Assembly (NCBI GenBank): GCA_021234155.1
Contig: JAJEKV010000032.1
Span: 16,126,407 to 16,190,406, forward strand
Direction: 5' to 3'
Source: Isoetes taiwanensis
Taxonomy: Eukaryota; Streptophyta; Lycopodiopsida; Isoetales; Isoetaceae
DNA length: 64,000 nt
The translations under genes and the position numbers were made by a program. The notes under the pieces are model-generated. The model saw nothing but the letters and a program-made list of their open reading frames with translations, was not told the origin of the DNA and searched no databases. Positions 25,977-36,007 of the stretch are shown here, piece after piece. Positions within the stretch are counted from its first letter, which is position 1. Each line of letters opens with the position of its first letter.

Positions 25977-26048
25977 GAAGCATTGTGAGAATTGAACTCA
26001 TGACCTCTGGCACACGAAGCCAAAATCATACCACTAGACCAAATGTTA
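25977..26048 (-). tRNA. tRNA-Pro-derived copy, anticodon changed to CGU
   Basis: This copy aligns over 72 nt without gaps to the tRNA at 33737-33808. The anticodon loop reads TTCGTGT (CGU) instead of TTCGGGT. The anticodon stem has changed from CTCGC/GCGAG to TTGGC/GCCAG, which still pairs because one pair changed on both sides. The acceptor stem has lost pairing at its tip, so it is probably a pseudogene. Confidence 0.45.
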
Positions 26049-26375
26049 ATAAAATTGAAAATGAAGAGAACATCTAACATTCATTCTAAACACATTGGTC
26101 ATCAAAATAGACTATCCATTGAAATGAGGGTTCGAATCCACTTTGACAATGTCATAAATACTAAGAAAAGCCTTTCAACTTTAGAAAAACTTAAACAAGC
26201 CAAAGCTTGTTTTTTTTATTATCTGCACCTTTTTTACACGATTATTGAAGAGGCCAATGGCATCAACGTCTCATACCACTATACCAAATACCTTAGAAAT
26301 GTTGGAGAAGAATATTGTTTTTAACTATAACAATAATATATAAGATCAATGACTTTCAAAAATAAAAGAAAAATT

Positions 26376-26447
26376 GGGGCATTGTGGGAATTGAACTCAT
26401 GACATCTCGCGCCCGAAGCAAGAATCATACCACTAGATCGAATGCCA
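26376..26447 (-). tRNA. tRNA-Pro(CGG)-like, degenerate
   Basis: A 72-nt gap-free relative of the 33737-33808 tRNA. It keeps the CGG anticodon and a pairing anticodon stem (CTTGC/GCGAG with one wobble), but the T stem has two mismatches and the 5' acceptor strand reads TGGCATT. A TTTTT terminator follows on the minus strand. It is probably a pseudogene. Confidence 0.5.
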
Positions 26448-26484
26448 AATAAAAAATAGAAAAAAAAAAAACAATTAAGATAAA

Positions 26485-26512
26485 CTAGTTATGGTGCCCG
26501 GCGTTGCCGGGC
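26485..26512 (-). mobile_element. Helitron-like 3' terminus, copy 2
   Basis: On the minus strand the same perfect hairpin GCCCGGC/GCCGGGC (26512-26496) lies seven bases before CTAG (26488-26485), followed by T. Together with the copy at 19596 this defines a shared family. The element body would extend to higher coordinates; its 5' TC end was not found. Confidence 0.6.
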
Positions 26513-28857
26513 TTTACTAACAATTTGAAGAGGAGAAGAGGCAGTTGTTTCATCATTGGCTAGAAAAGACGTGTGGCTTGGAGATAGCAAAGGTAATATA
26601 TGTTAAGTCTTTATTTATTAAGTTTTGGTTGTTATTACACGATCATTGATCATTGGATCTTGTAAAGCATTATATGATGACTCTGCTGTAAATTTGAATG
26701 TTTTCATTTTGTATGATATCGGCCTCTAAATTTAATGGAAGTTGACTTAGAAGAGTAGAAACTAATATAAGGTAGTAGTTTGCATCCTCCCAACATAGAT
26801 TTTAAGACATGATGCAAAAATAGCTGTTACAATAGCAATTTGCGGAAGGGTATCTTTAGTACCTAAACACATGCAGTCCCATTACGTCTTCTAGTCTTTG
26901 TGTATCTTACAATTATGTTGTGAGACCAGTAAAACCATAATGCACAGCCATGTATCTATATGAAGGATAATTGTGCTTCCAGAATTTTTACCAAGATAAC
27001 AATGGAATACTTTCAGACCATGATCTGTTGATGTACGACGTGAATCGGGGAAAAAAAGGAATTGTTTCAGACTTTATAGTTGGCCTGAGATTTATCTCAA
27101 AATCTTATAAGAAGTGCCTATCTGTAGATGAGCAAGCCAAAAATTGATGCATTATTTTGATAGTGATATTCAGGATGGACACATTACATACAACAAAGGA
27201 GTTTGTTAAGGGCATATGAAGGTTCGTGGAAATATTTATTGCCAAGGTAAAAAAACATTCGTTTGATGGGCATAACAATTAGATGAATTATCACAGGTTT
27301 ACGCATTTTCTTTTCTTTCCCAAAGATGAAAATAAGAACTTGAAATGGACAGTAAGGTACTTGCTTAGATCATTTTGCAGAGAGCAAAACAGGGTCTAAG
27401 AGAAGGCTAAATGGAGGAGAGCACGAAGAGGAGGAAGGCGAAGATGAAGATGAAGAGGAAGATTGTACTTTTGTACATGTCGATGTAGTGATCAGGGATC
27501 ACTATTGAGCCTGTATATCTAGTACCTCTTGAATATACGTAGACAAATGGTTATACTAAAGGCAATTATGCTCATCTTATGTGGAGCTATAATCGCTGGA
27601 CTGTTCTCAGATCCTCTTCTTGCACCACTATCACAAAGCTCCTGACATGCATAAAAAGAAAGAACTATGTAAAGTCTGCTATATTTTATCAACTAAGTCT
27701 CAAAATAGGATGTTACATAATTACACAAGGAAACAATTTAATTCGCATGCATTATGACTATTTGATGGTCACAAACTTTTCAACTGCAAGCAAGATTCCA
27801 ACCTTCTTTATAGCCTTTGTTGCAATTCTACTGGCTACCAATTCTATTGAAGCAATCTCCTCAATAAATGTTTGCAGTAAAGAAAAGGAAAAGGAACATA
27901 TCAATGACATGCTCTCAGGTTCTTAAACCTGAACACTGCACAACATTAGTGTTACTCATATTCTAATGAGTGGTGTTTTACAGATATATGGTAGAGTCAC
28001 AATGAACAACACTCTGTGTTTTGGAATATTTCTAGAAGTGGTAGTGGCTAGAGGCTTGGTGTGGGACTCCTCATCTAAGGCCATCTAAGGTGACAAACAT
28101 TTTCCTCTTTGAATAGGCCTTGTTGCCCTGGTCCTTTACCCGTAGCCGCCATCTTATTTTTCTTCTCCGATGGTCCGAAAAGAAAAATAACTTTATGGAC
28201 AACCCAAATCATTTGAAAGCATATGAATTTTCAGGCCACCGGCTAATAATTGTGACTAATCAATACTTGAAATTGCAAACACAAACTTAAAAGATGTACA
28301 GACTTCAAACACAAACTTAAAAGATGTACAGACCTTTCAGAAATTGCATAGGGTGCATGGTCCCTGCTGAATGCTGAATGAGGGGTGAGAAAACTGGCAA
28401 ATTGCGGCTGACACTATGTATCCTTAGATCCATGAGTTCATGAACATCATCCACGTTATTAATCATAGGCTGCACCAAAATTACTAGAATAGACGGAGGC
28501 CTGTAAATGAAGACATTAAATCCTAAATCTTCAGGCCTTTGAGTTGAAATCTACTCCTTTGAAATAGCTTTCCGACCTTCAGATACTCTGCATGGACCTT
28601 GCCTGTTGAGATTTAGAGAAGAAAGTAGAGATGCACCTAATAATCATCAATATACATACCAATCATGAGTTAACATGACATTTGTTGGCATATGATCATA
28701 AAGAAGAAAAGCACGTGACATATCACTTGGAACATATTATAAACTTCAGAGCTTCTTTGTGCTAATATGGAATCTCATATTAGAACGAAGCACAGTGCTA
28801 GAAATTCAATTTAGATGTTATAATTAGTTGTTATATAAGAAACTCACAATGGTGCCT
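26513..28857. other. Spacer or Helitron body, no supported gene
   Basis: A 115-codon plus frame at 27579-27926 is open, but its antisense also reads like coding (LQTFIEEIASIELVASRIAT at about 27882-27790, ending at a splice-like CTTGCAG). Neither could be assigned. A GAAGAGGAGGAAG-rich purine tract lies at 27415-27465. A tandem 26-bp repeat with AAACTTAAAAGATGTACAGAC lies at 28283-28335. Confidence 0.3.
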
Positions 28858-29447
28858 GGATATAAGCATACGATTTTTTTTTTTTTGTTGAAGGACGTCA
28901 GACTTTATTCAATCAAAGAGTCAAATACAAGTATAAATGCAGAGACAGGAATAAAATCTCAGCGGATAAGCGGAGACCCACCGAGTGAAGCAACCTGCCT
29001 AAGCATAAGAGTGCACATCCAAAAACTCCTCAAAAATCAATCGCCTCTTGCGAGGGGCAAGTGAAGAACAATGATACGACTTTACAATGTAACCTTGAGC
29101 TTCTTGGAGAACACGATTATTCCGCCACATCCGACCTTTGAAGATTACCAATCTTCGTCTTTTTCGAATAGTCCAAAGCAACCATCCCGGCCGCTAAATG
29201 AAAAGCCCGCCCTTGTAACTCTGTCCCGTGTACTTGGGTAAATTGCCAAAAAGCAGTTGTTGACTTGTTAGTGAAACTCGAAAAGGGAAAACAACCAGTC
29301 CCATACCTGTCTAAGGTGTTCACACATGAAAAAGCAATGCTCAATGGTCTCAGATCCACGCTTGCATACTGGACACTGATTTGATATTCTAGGGTTAAAC
29401 TTATGGACATTTGATTATGGACTTATTCTAGGATACAAGCATACGAT
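28858..29447 (-). mobile_element. 5'-truncated LINE with target-site duplication
   Basis: A minus-strand L1-type LINE 3' end. It starts on the plus strand with a 13-base T run (28874-28886, the poly-A tail) and ends near 29430. It is flanked by GGATATAAGCATACGAT (28858-28874) and GGATACAAGCATACGAT (29431-29447), a 17-bp duplication with one mismatch. The minus strand reads QCPVCKRGSETIEHCFFMCE, the zinc-binding domain (zf-RVT) that follows LINE reverse transcriptases. The upstream reverse transcriptase and endonuclease are absent, as expected from truncated target-primed insertion. Confidence 0.88.
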
Positions 29448-30333
29448 GTTGTTAACCCTTTATGAAACATATGAGACAACGTTTAGAATATGATAGATTT
29501 ACAATTTGTTATATTTCTTGTTTGATGCTTTGTAACATTACCAAATCTCCACGTTTTGTTTCTCTTGTGAATTGTTTTCATAACACATATAGATGGTTTT
29601 AGACATTTGACTATCTTTTCTAAGCATGCAATAGATACAAAGGTTTAAACCACTGTGAATTTTGGAAGTGAAGTTGCGGAGTAAGGGACTTTCAAATAGT
29701 TTTTGCACTTTTATACTAAAGTTTTATAGTATAAGACAATTGAATAGGACAATTAAATGCATATGGGTTTTGGTTTGGTTTTGGTATGTTTACATCCCTT
29801 TCTCAGTGTCCTCTAGATGAACATGCATCATTCCCTATAGGACAAATCCAGTTTCTAATATAATAGAGGAAATGAAATCTTAATTGTTTATCCACATTCT
29901 TAGGGGGTAGTTGAGAATGTCGTAAGCTTATATTCTCATACTTGGCTCTAAAGTAACAAATGCACCATTGTCCTACTTAAATATTTTAGTAAGTTGTCAT
30001 TGTTTAGGGCCAGGAGAACACGCATTGAGCATATGAATTTGCTGGAAACCCATCCAAGTTATAATGATATGTGATATTTCCTTATGTTCCAACTACAACA
30101 GTTTGCATGACTTTCATAAACAGCATATCTTGCACACTGTTATTTTCATCTTCGTAGTTGTGTTGTATCTTTGCATGCCATCTGCTTCATTGGCTAGATG
30201 ATATGGCTTTCTAAGATCAGATTTCCATAAAAGTTCAACATCATCATCTGGATGTAGACAACCAAGAAAAATAAGTAAGAATCACAATATAATATTTCGA
30301 GTTCAACCCAATTTCTAAATAATTATTACAAAA
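29448..30333. other. Spacer without a supported gene
   Basis: AT-rich DNA between the LINE and the minus-strand exon block at 30.3 kb. I see no ORF, repeat or RNA gene that I can support. Confidence 0.35.
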
Positions 30334-32476
30334 CTATCCCATACCTGACATCATCTGACGATAGCGCATGCCAAAATTTATCCTTAATGAATATTTAAGG
30401 TGGGTATAATGCTCGTATGATGTATGATACATCGCTCCAAGGTGTAATCTTGTTTCCAAGGATGACACGAATGGCATACTAATGCTTCCCTTGAGATAAA
30501 CGTCTAAAATTGAAGTTGTTAAGAGCACAATCATTTCTTCAAAATGCTCCAAAAATGCATCATCAAGTTGTATACTGGCCCAAAGTGTTGCATTTAAATA
30601 AATATCAAATGCAAGAAGATTGTTCTTTCCATCATACTTGCCATAGAGAAATCTGTTCTGATTAAATAGCATCTATCTGCCTTCCCAGGAATACTGTAAT
30701 AGCTCTTCTTATTCTTTCCATCATACTTGCCATAGAGAAATCTGTTCTGATTAAATAGCATCTATCTGCCTTCCCAGGAATACTGTAATAGCTCTTCTTA
30801 TTCTTTCCATCATACTTGCCATAGAGAAATCTGTTCTGATTAAATAGCATCTATCTGCCTTCCCAGGAATACTGTAATAGCTCTTCTGAATTGAGAATGA
30901 CCTTAGATGCTTAAGTGCCTAGACTTATTTACAGAAATGGAAATCTTGAATCCAACAAAATAAGTGTCATCAAGTCGCCAATTGGATGCTAATGTGATTT
31001 AATAGCTCGCCTCCTCGTTTGGCCGACCTTTGAAACAGAAAGGAAAGGAATTTAAACTCCTTTTAAACATATACATACAAAAGCATGCAAGAAGTACATC
31101 ACAATATTCAATAGAACCAAATAGAGTCAGCTTTCTTAGAACTAAAGATGATTGGAACTACTCAATCATGTTATAGGATGCGTGCATCCTTTGGAAGAGG
31201 TGACATGAAGTAGACTTGGAGAATGTTCCAAGCTACTGAAATATGCATTGCTGATTGAATTTCAGTTATTTTTTTGTATTCTAGATGGTTGTGACAAAGA
31301 ATGAAGGATAAGTATTTGCATATACTTGAATACCCCTCTCTACAATAGAAAATAAACAAATCCTTACCTTGCTAATTCTGGTGTCTTTTCTTCTCAAAAG
31401 ACATCGGCATGTTCCTCAAAATCAGCTGCACAAAATGCAAAGCATGTTCTATACCTAGAGTTGGTAAGTGGTTATTATATGGAGCACTCCAAGTTGCGGG
31501 CCCGACGATGATTTTAAGTCTTCAATAATCTTTTAAACTCATGTTGCTTGGATTTCTGCTCCTACAGAACGTATAAACAATAGAAACCAAATCTTCTAAT
31601 TATGGAAAATGATGTAACAACAATACCATTCCATCAAGTGCATAGACAACGTGTGGAATTGCTTGCAACAACTTCAGGATTTGTTTTTTTTAAGCAATAG
31701 TAATAGCAGGACCTTATAATATATGTCGTGAATAGAAGAATATTTAGCATACCTCAAGTAAGCATCATGTGCAAACTATGACGATTGTTTGCAAAAATAG
31801 TGTCTTGAAGATTATCTGAATATAAATTCCAGAAAGCCACATATGCGTCCAATTGGCCCGGGGGGATCCCAATCCCATATGTCCTGCAATAGCCAAATGT
31901 AGAAATCAATTGCAAAAAATGCAGAAGCAACTACTATATCGATCTATAAATGAGGTAACTACATGAAGAAAGACTTATATGCCCCAAAACAATGTCATCA
32001 AGGCCACACATGCACATCTAGCATACAAAAGAATTTCATAGGCGTAAGCCGCCAACGCCCAAAGGTTTCTACTCTCTCAGGCCTGCACTGCATGCTCCAT
32101 AGCATAAGCCTCTCATGCAAATAAAAATTATTATACCACAAAAGCTTCAAACCTTTAAAACAAAGGGCAGAGGCCTTACCTGAAGGATTATGGAGCAAAT
32201 TATCTTTAGATCTCTACTGGTGCAGAACATGGAGGTTTTGGAAGAAAGGGCCTTTAATATGATAGAAGCAATATGAATCTGGTAAGAAGCAATCAATGAC
32301 ACTGGCCGGGATGCTGGAAACCCATTGCCAAAACCACAGTAAACAATCCATACCAACTGTCTCGCCATATGCAAGACCTCTGTATGAGCCTCAAAGAGAG
32401 GCAGTAAACAACTCCAAATGAAGTGGCACTGATGAAGGATAATGCCAAAGCCAAGATCCTGGCATGCTGCAACCAC
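30334..32476 (-). CDS. Unidentified multi-exon gene, exon-like blocks
   Basis: Several minus-strand blocks read like conserved helical protein. The first, about 32470-32180, reads LPLFEAHTEVLHMARQLVWI and later SIILQ, then a possible donor (CAGGTAAGG). The second, about 31880-31742, reads IGIPPGQLDAYVAFWNLYSD then LQDTIFANNRHSLHMMLT. A third near 31683-31625 reads KLLQAIPHVVYALDGM. A short one near 31425-31390 reads FVQLILRNMPMSFEK. The last, 30672-30334, reads FLYGKYDGKNNLLAFDIYLN, DDAFLEHFEEMIVLLTTSIL and YLKGSISMPFVSSLETRLHLG, and ends at a TAA or an intron. I do not recognise the family. The 5' part of the last block lies in the 89-bp triplication, which would multiply its acceptor. The grouping as one gene is inference. 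Confidence 0.4.
30623..30889. repeat. Perfect 89-bp tandem triplication
   Basis: The unit beginning TTCTTTCCATCATACTTGCC starts at 30623, 30712 and 30801. By eye all three copies are identical over their length. On the minus strand each copy contains LFNQNRFLYGKYDGKN coding sequence and a candidate splice acceptor, so the event hit an exon border. Either a very recent duplication or an assembly artefact. Confidence 0.92.
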
Positions 32477-33159
32477 TACTCAATAAAGCTCAAGTCGGTG
32501 CAGCAGATGCACAGAGGAGGTGAGAAAACTATTTGTGTATTCCACCGCCTATCATGTCGAGAAAAAAGGAGCAAATCATGGCACATGGATGCTGTAAATC
32601 GGGAGGGGGCAAATCAATCTGGGCAAAATTGGAAAGGGCAAAATGGAAATCTAAATCGTAGCAAATGAATTTTTCAATGTCAAAAGCATAATTACGTACC
32701 TCCACCTTTCTCCAAACTCTCTTTAAATTAGAAAAGCCTAGAATGCTCCAAGAGAAAGAAAGCACTCTTCCAGCCTAGAATGGGCTTGCTCAAGTTTGTA
32801 CAGTGCATATCGAGGACAATACCTAGCCGAAATACCTTGGAAATTTTAATCCATGCTCGCATCATGCTGCATAACTGATAGTTTTATCTCTACAACTCCA
32901 TCTGCAACCATGGCAAGCATGCCGATGATCAGCCATCCCAGATAAGAATCCACAAAAACTGGGGGATAACCCATCGGCCCCAGAAATGGCAATTTCGAAA
33001 TCATAGTACAACCTAAATGCCTGATTTTTGGAGAACCGGAATCTTTTTCCGGCCATCAAAACCCTCGAAACCTTAGGAAATTAAATTAAGGGAAAATTCC
33101 AAAAAGTTTTCGGAACCCCGGAAAAACCAAATTTAAACAATAGGATTGCAAACAATCAG
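32477..33159. other. Spacer without a supported gene
   Basis: ORFs of 65-81 codons lie here on both strands without recognisable motifs. The tRNA-Pro repeat cluster begins near its right end. Confidence 0.3.
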
Positions 33160-33736
33160 TCATCAAAATAGACTATCTATTTAAATAGAGAACAGAATCT
33201 ATTTCACAATGTCATAAGTACTTTTTAAGATTATCCAAAAAAGAGCCTTCCAACTTTAAAAAAGCATAAACACCCAGAGCTATGTATTTTATTATCCACA
33301 AAATTGACTCTCTTTGAAACAATCAATTGAAGAGGCCTGATGGCGTCAATGCCTCATACCACTGGACCATATACCTTAGAAAATTTAGAGAAGAGAAGAG
33401 GCCTGATGGCATTAATGGTGTATACTACTACACCAAAAACCTTAATGTTGGAGAAGAATAATAATATGATCAATGACTTTCAAAACAAAGGAAAAATGAA
33501 ATCTCACTAGATCAGAAATGTTGGAGAAGAATATTATTCTCTACTACAAAGATTTGGTGTCAACGACTTTCAAAAGCAAAAGAAAGATGATTTTCAACTA
33601 CAATAATAATATGATCAATGACTTTTAAAACAAAGAAAAAATGAAATATTACTAGACCAGAAAGGTTGGACAAGAATATTGTTCTCTCAACTACAAAGAT
33701 TTGGTGTCAATGACTTTTAAAAACAAAAGAAAAATT

Positions 33737-33808
33737 GGGGCATTGTGGGAATCGAACTCACGACCTCTCGCACCCGAAGCGAGAATCATACCACTAGACC
33801 AAATGCCC
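33737..33808 (-). tRNA. tRNA-Pro(CGG)
   Basis: The minus strand reads GGGCATT TGGTCTAGTGGTATGA TTCTCGC TTCGGGT GCGAGAG, matching nuclear plant tRNA-Pro. The 7-bp acceptor stem GGGCATT/AATGCCC is perfect with C as discriminator. The anticodon stem CTCGC/GCGAG is perfect, with anticodon CGG. The T loop TTCGATT is canonical. The T stem GTGAG/CCCAC has one A-C mismatch, the only flaw. A TTTTT Pol III terminator follows two bases after the 3' end. It sits inside a tandem repeat family, so activity is not assured. Confidence 0.85.
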
Positions 33809-34183
33809 AATAAAAAGGAAAAATAAAAAGCATACTTAAGACTAATTCAAACCTTCCAACTTCAAGATTACATAAATAGAGAATGTCATAAGTGCTTGTA
33901 TGATTGTGTCCAAAGAAGAGCCTTCCAATATGAAGAAAATATAAATAGCTAGAGCTTTTTATTTTATAATCCACGAAATGACCTCTTTTAAAATAGTTTG
34001 AAGAGGCCTAATGGCATCAATGGTTCATACCACTAGACCAAATACCTTAAAAATTTCAGTGACGTTCCCCCCAAAAAAGGGAAAATTGGGGCATCCTGAA
34101 AATATCACTAGACCAGATTGGTTGGAAAAGATTATTGTTCTGAACTATAAAGATCAAGGACTTTAAAAAACAAAAGAAAAATT

Positions 34184-34255
34184 GGGGCATTGAGGAAATC
34201 AAACTCACGACCTCTCACGCCCGAAGCGAGAATCATACCACTAGACCAAATGCTC
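34184..34255 (-). tRNA. tRNA-Pro(CGG)-like, degenerate
   Basis: A 72-nt gap-free relative of the tRNA at 33737-33808. It has the CGG anticodon and an anticodon stem that pairs with one wobble (CTCGC/GTGAG). The T arm is damaged (TTTGATT loop, poorly pairing stem) and the acceptor reads GAGCATT against AATGCCC. A TTTTT terminator is kept. It is probably a pseudogene. Confidence 0.5.
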
Positions 34256-34520
34256 AAGAAAAGATGGAAACAAAAAGAGCATTTAAGATTTTCAAACAAA
34301 TTGGTCATGAAAATAGACTACCCATTGAAATGGAGAATTGAATCCATTTGTCATATGTACTTGTATGAAATTGTGCAAAGAAGAATCTTCCAACTTTAAG
34401 AAAACTTAAACACCTAGAGCTTTGCTTTTTATTATCTGCAAAATGGCCTTTTTGAAATGATTAATTGAAGAGGCTCCATAGCATCAATGGCTCATACCAC
34501 AAGACCAATACCTTAGAAAC

Positions 34521-35530
34521 GTCGATGGTCTCTACAAAATGAAATATATGATCTCCTCACCCTCTTCTATACATGTCATTATGATTAATAAAGAATAACA
34601 GTTGAGATAAGGTATGCTATCTTCATCTTTCATAGGCATGCACATTGCAACCACAATATCTTGGTAAGGTACATCATGTCATCCCCTGCCTCCCGTTCCC
34701 TTTCCCCAACAAAAAAAATTAAAGTCCTTCTTTCTAGCCTGCATGATAAATGGCCTGCTGCTGGGTTAACATGAGATTCCCCTCATCTATTTTTAGTGAC
34801 AACTGAAAGAAAAAGTAAATAAAGAATGAAAAAAATGTCTATCGCGGTGGCGATCATGATAATTGGAAAAGATGTACACCGCGGTAATGGCCTAGTGATC
34901 AAGCCATTGGTTATGGACGGTCTCCAGTCAGACCCAAAACCCACTGACTATCATTGGATGACAAGAACAAAAGAAAAAAAAAAGAAAGAAATACAAAACT
35001 ACCATTATTCAACAGTGGGAACCTCATGGTCGTTGACGACAATACCCATTTATCATACAAGAACGAAAATACGTGGCAATATTTCGGGTTCAACTCCCGC
35101 ATGTTCTCGAACTAAAAAAAGTCTTAACTCATGCTTGGCAATTTTAGAAGCATCCACAAACCTATATTAAATTGAACTTTGAATAGGGTCGCATTTCAAC
35201 TATGGACATTAATACTAGACTCAACCTTTAAATGTTTCAAGCTGACAGGAAATCCCAACCAGCAGTCTGATATCTCCCGTTGCTGTATCAAGAACCTATA
35301 TTAATGTACGTCTAGAAAGGTTGTGGTTTGATCAATTTGTTGAAGTAGATTCTTATTATGGTAGAGGATATGTGCTCATTTCAAACATATGATTGGATGC
35401 ATGCATGTAGCAATAACCTGATAAAATATTTCTTTTTTCACTTCTATCCTCAACAACTAGTATCTTTTGCACTATCTTACTTATAGGCTATAAAGAGCGA
35501 TGGTTTTATCTACGCCCGAATTGGGTTGGA
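34521..35530. other. Spacer with a tRNA-like fragment
   Basis: A 114-codon plus frame (34826-35170) has no known motif. TGGCCTAGTGATCAAG at about 34887 resembles a tRNA D arm or A box, and GGGTTCAACTCCCG at about 35087 contains a perfect B box, but they lie about 200 bases apart. A SINE with an insertion is possible. Nothing else is supported. Confidence 0.3.
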
Positions 35531-35537
35531 CTTCAAT

Positions 35538-36007
35538 GGAAACCTCCCCAATTTTCCATGGAAACCTCCCCACTTTCAATGGAAACCTCCCCAACTTTCC
35601 CTAGAAACCTCCCCAATCTTCCCGGAAACCTCCCCACCTTTCCCTTGAAACCTCCCCAACTTTCCAAGTAAACTTGGGGAGGTTTCCAATTTGGAAAATA
35701 GGGGAGGTTTCCATGGAAACCTCCTCCTATCGGAAACCTCCCCAATTTTCCTGGTAGACCTGGGGAGGTTTCCATATAAGAAAACAGGGGAGGTTTCCAC
35801 GGAAAATTGGGGAGGTTTCCATAAAATTAGAAAAAGCCCTCCACGATGCGCCTCGATCCACGTTGGTTTTTAATATTCACCTCGGTGGTTAGCGTAAACA
35901 TGCCTTTATTAATTACATCTTGCCTTTATTAATTACACCCTTTCCTTTTTTTTTAATATTTTAATAAAAACCTCCCCAATTTTCCAAGAAAACTAGGGGA
36001 GGTTTCC
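35538..36007. repeat. Array of GGAAACCTCCCC in both orientations
   Basis: Six direct copies of the 12-mer (allowing one mismatch) start at 35538, 35560, 35581, 35603, 35624 and 35646, a strict 21-22 bp period with AT-rich spacers (AATTTTCCAT, ACTTTCAAT). They are followed by inverted copies at 35676 and 35701, direct copies at 35715 and 35732, inverted copies at 35762, 35787 and 35809, and a further facing pair at about 35967 and 35996. Two to four related copies lie at 45434-45532. There is no ORF; open frames across it only translate the repeat. Confidence 0.92.

Larger units (their letters stand above)
25905..26475 (-). repeat. tRNA-Pro-bearing repeat cluster 1
   Basis: Two consecutive copies of a unit that contains, on the minus strand, a 72-nt tRNA-Pro-like sequence followed by a TTTTT run, a spacer with GACTTTCAAAAAYAAAAG, and a truncated tRNA-Pro 5' half. 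The spacing between the two full tRNA copies is 399 bp. The cluster ends in a poly-A stretch at 26459 next to the second Helitron end. The same unit recurs at 33.1-34.5 kb. Confidence 0.8.
33160..34520 (-). repeat. tRNA-Pro-bearing repeat cluster 2
   Basis: Three or more degenerate copies of the unit seen at 25905-26475. Landmarks recur in order: AAAATAGACTAYCYATT, CTTCCAACTTTAAGAAAA, AGAGCTTTG with TTTTTATTATC, TTGAAGAGGCC, a truncated tRNA-Pro half ending CATACCACTRGACCAAATACC (about 33350, 33412, 34020, 34487), GGAGAAGAATATTGTTCT, GACTTTCAAAA, then a full 72-nt tRNA at 33737 and 34184. Partial units without the full tRNA are also present (33470-33720). Confidence 0.82.

Noticed and set aside
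27579-27926. 115-codon plus-strand frame
   Set aside because: The antisense reading is at least as protein-like, and no family was recognised on either strand.
34885-35110. tRNA or SINE formed by TGGCCTAGTGATCAAG and GGGTTCAACTCCCG
   Set aside because: The putative A and B boxes are about 200 bases apart and no cloverleaf can be drawn.
35533-35873. Open frames of 60-80 codons on both strands rich in GNLP, GEVS and GGFH
   Set aside because: They only translate the GGAAACCTCCCC array; the protein text is a by-product of the repeat.
35538-36007. CRISPR-like look of the regular 12-bp motif with spacers
   Set aside because: The genome is plant nuclear, the motif is short, spacers are similar AT-rich words, and the orientation switches.
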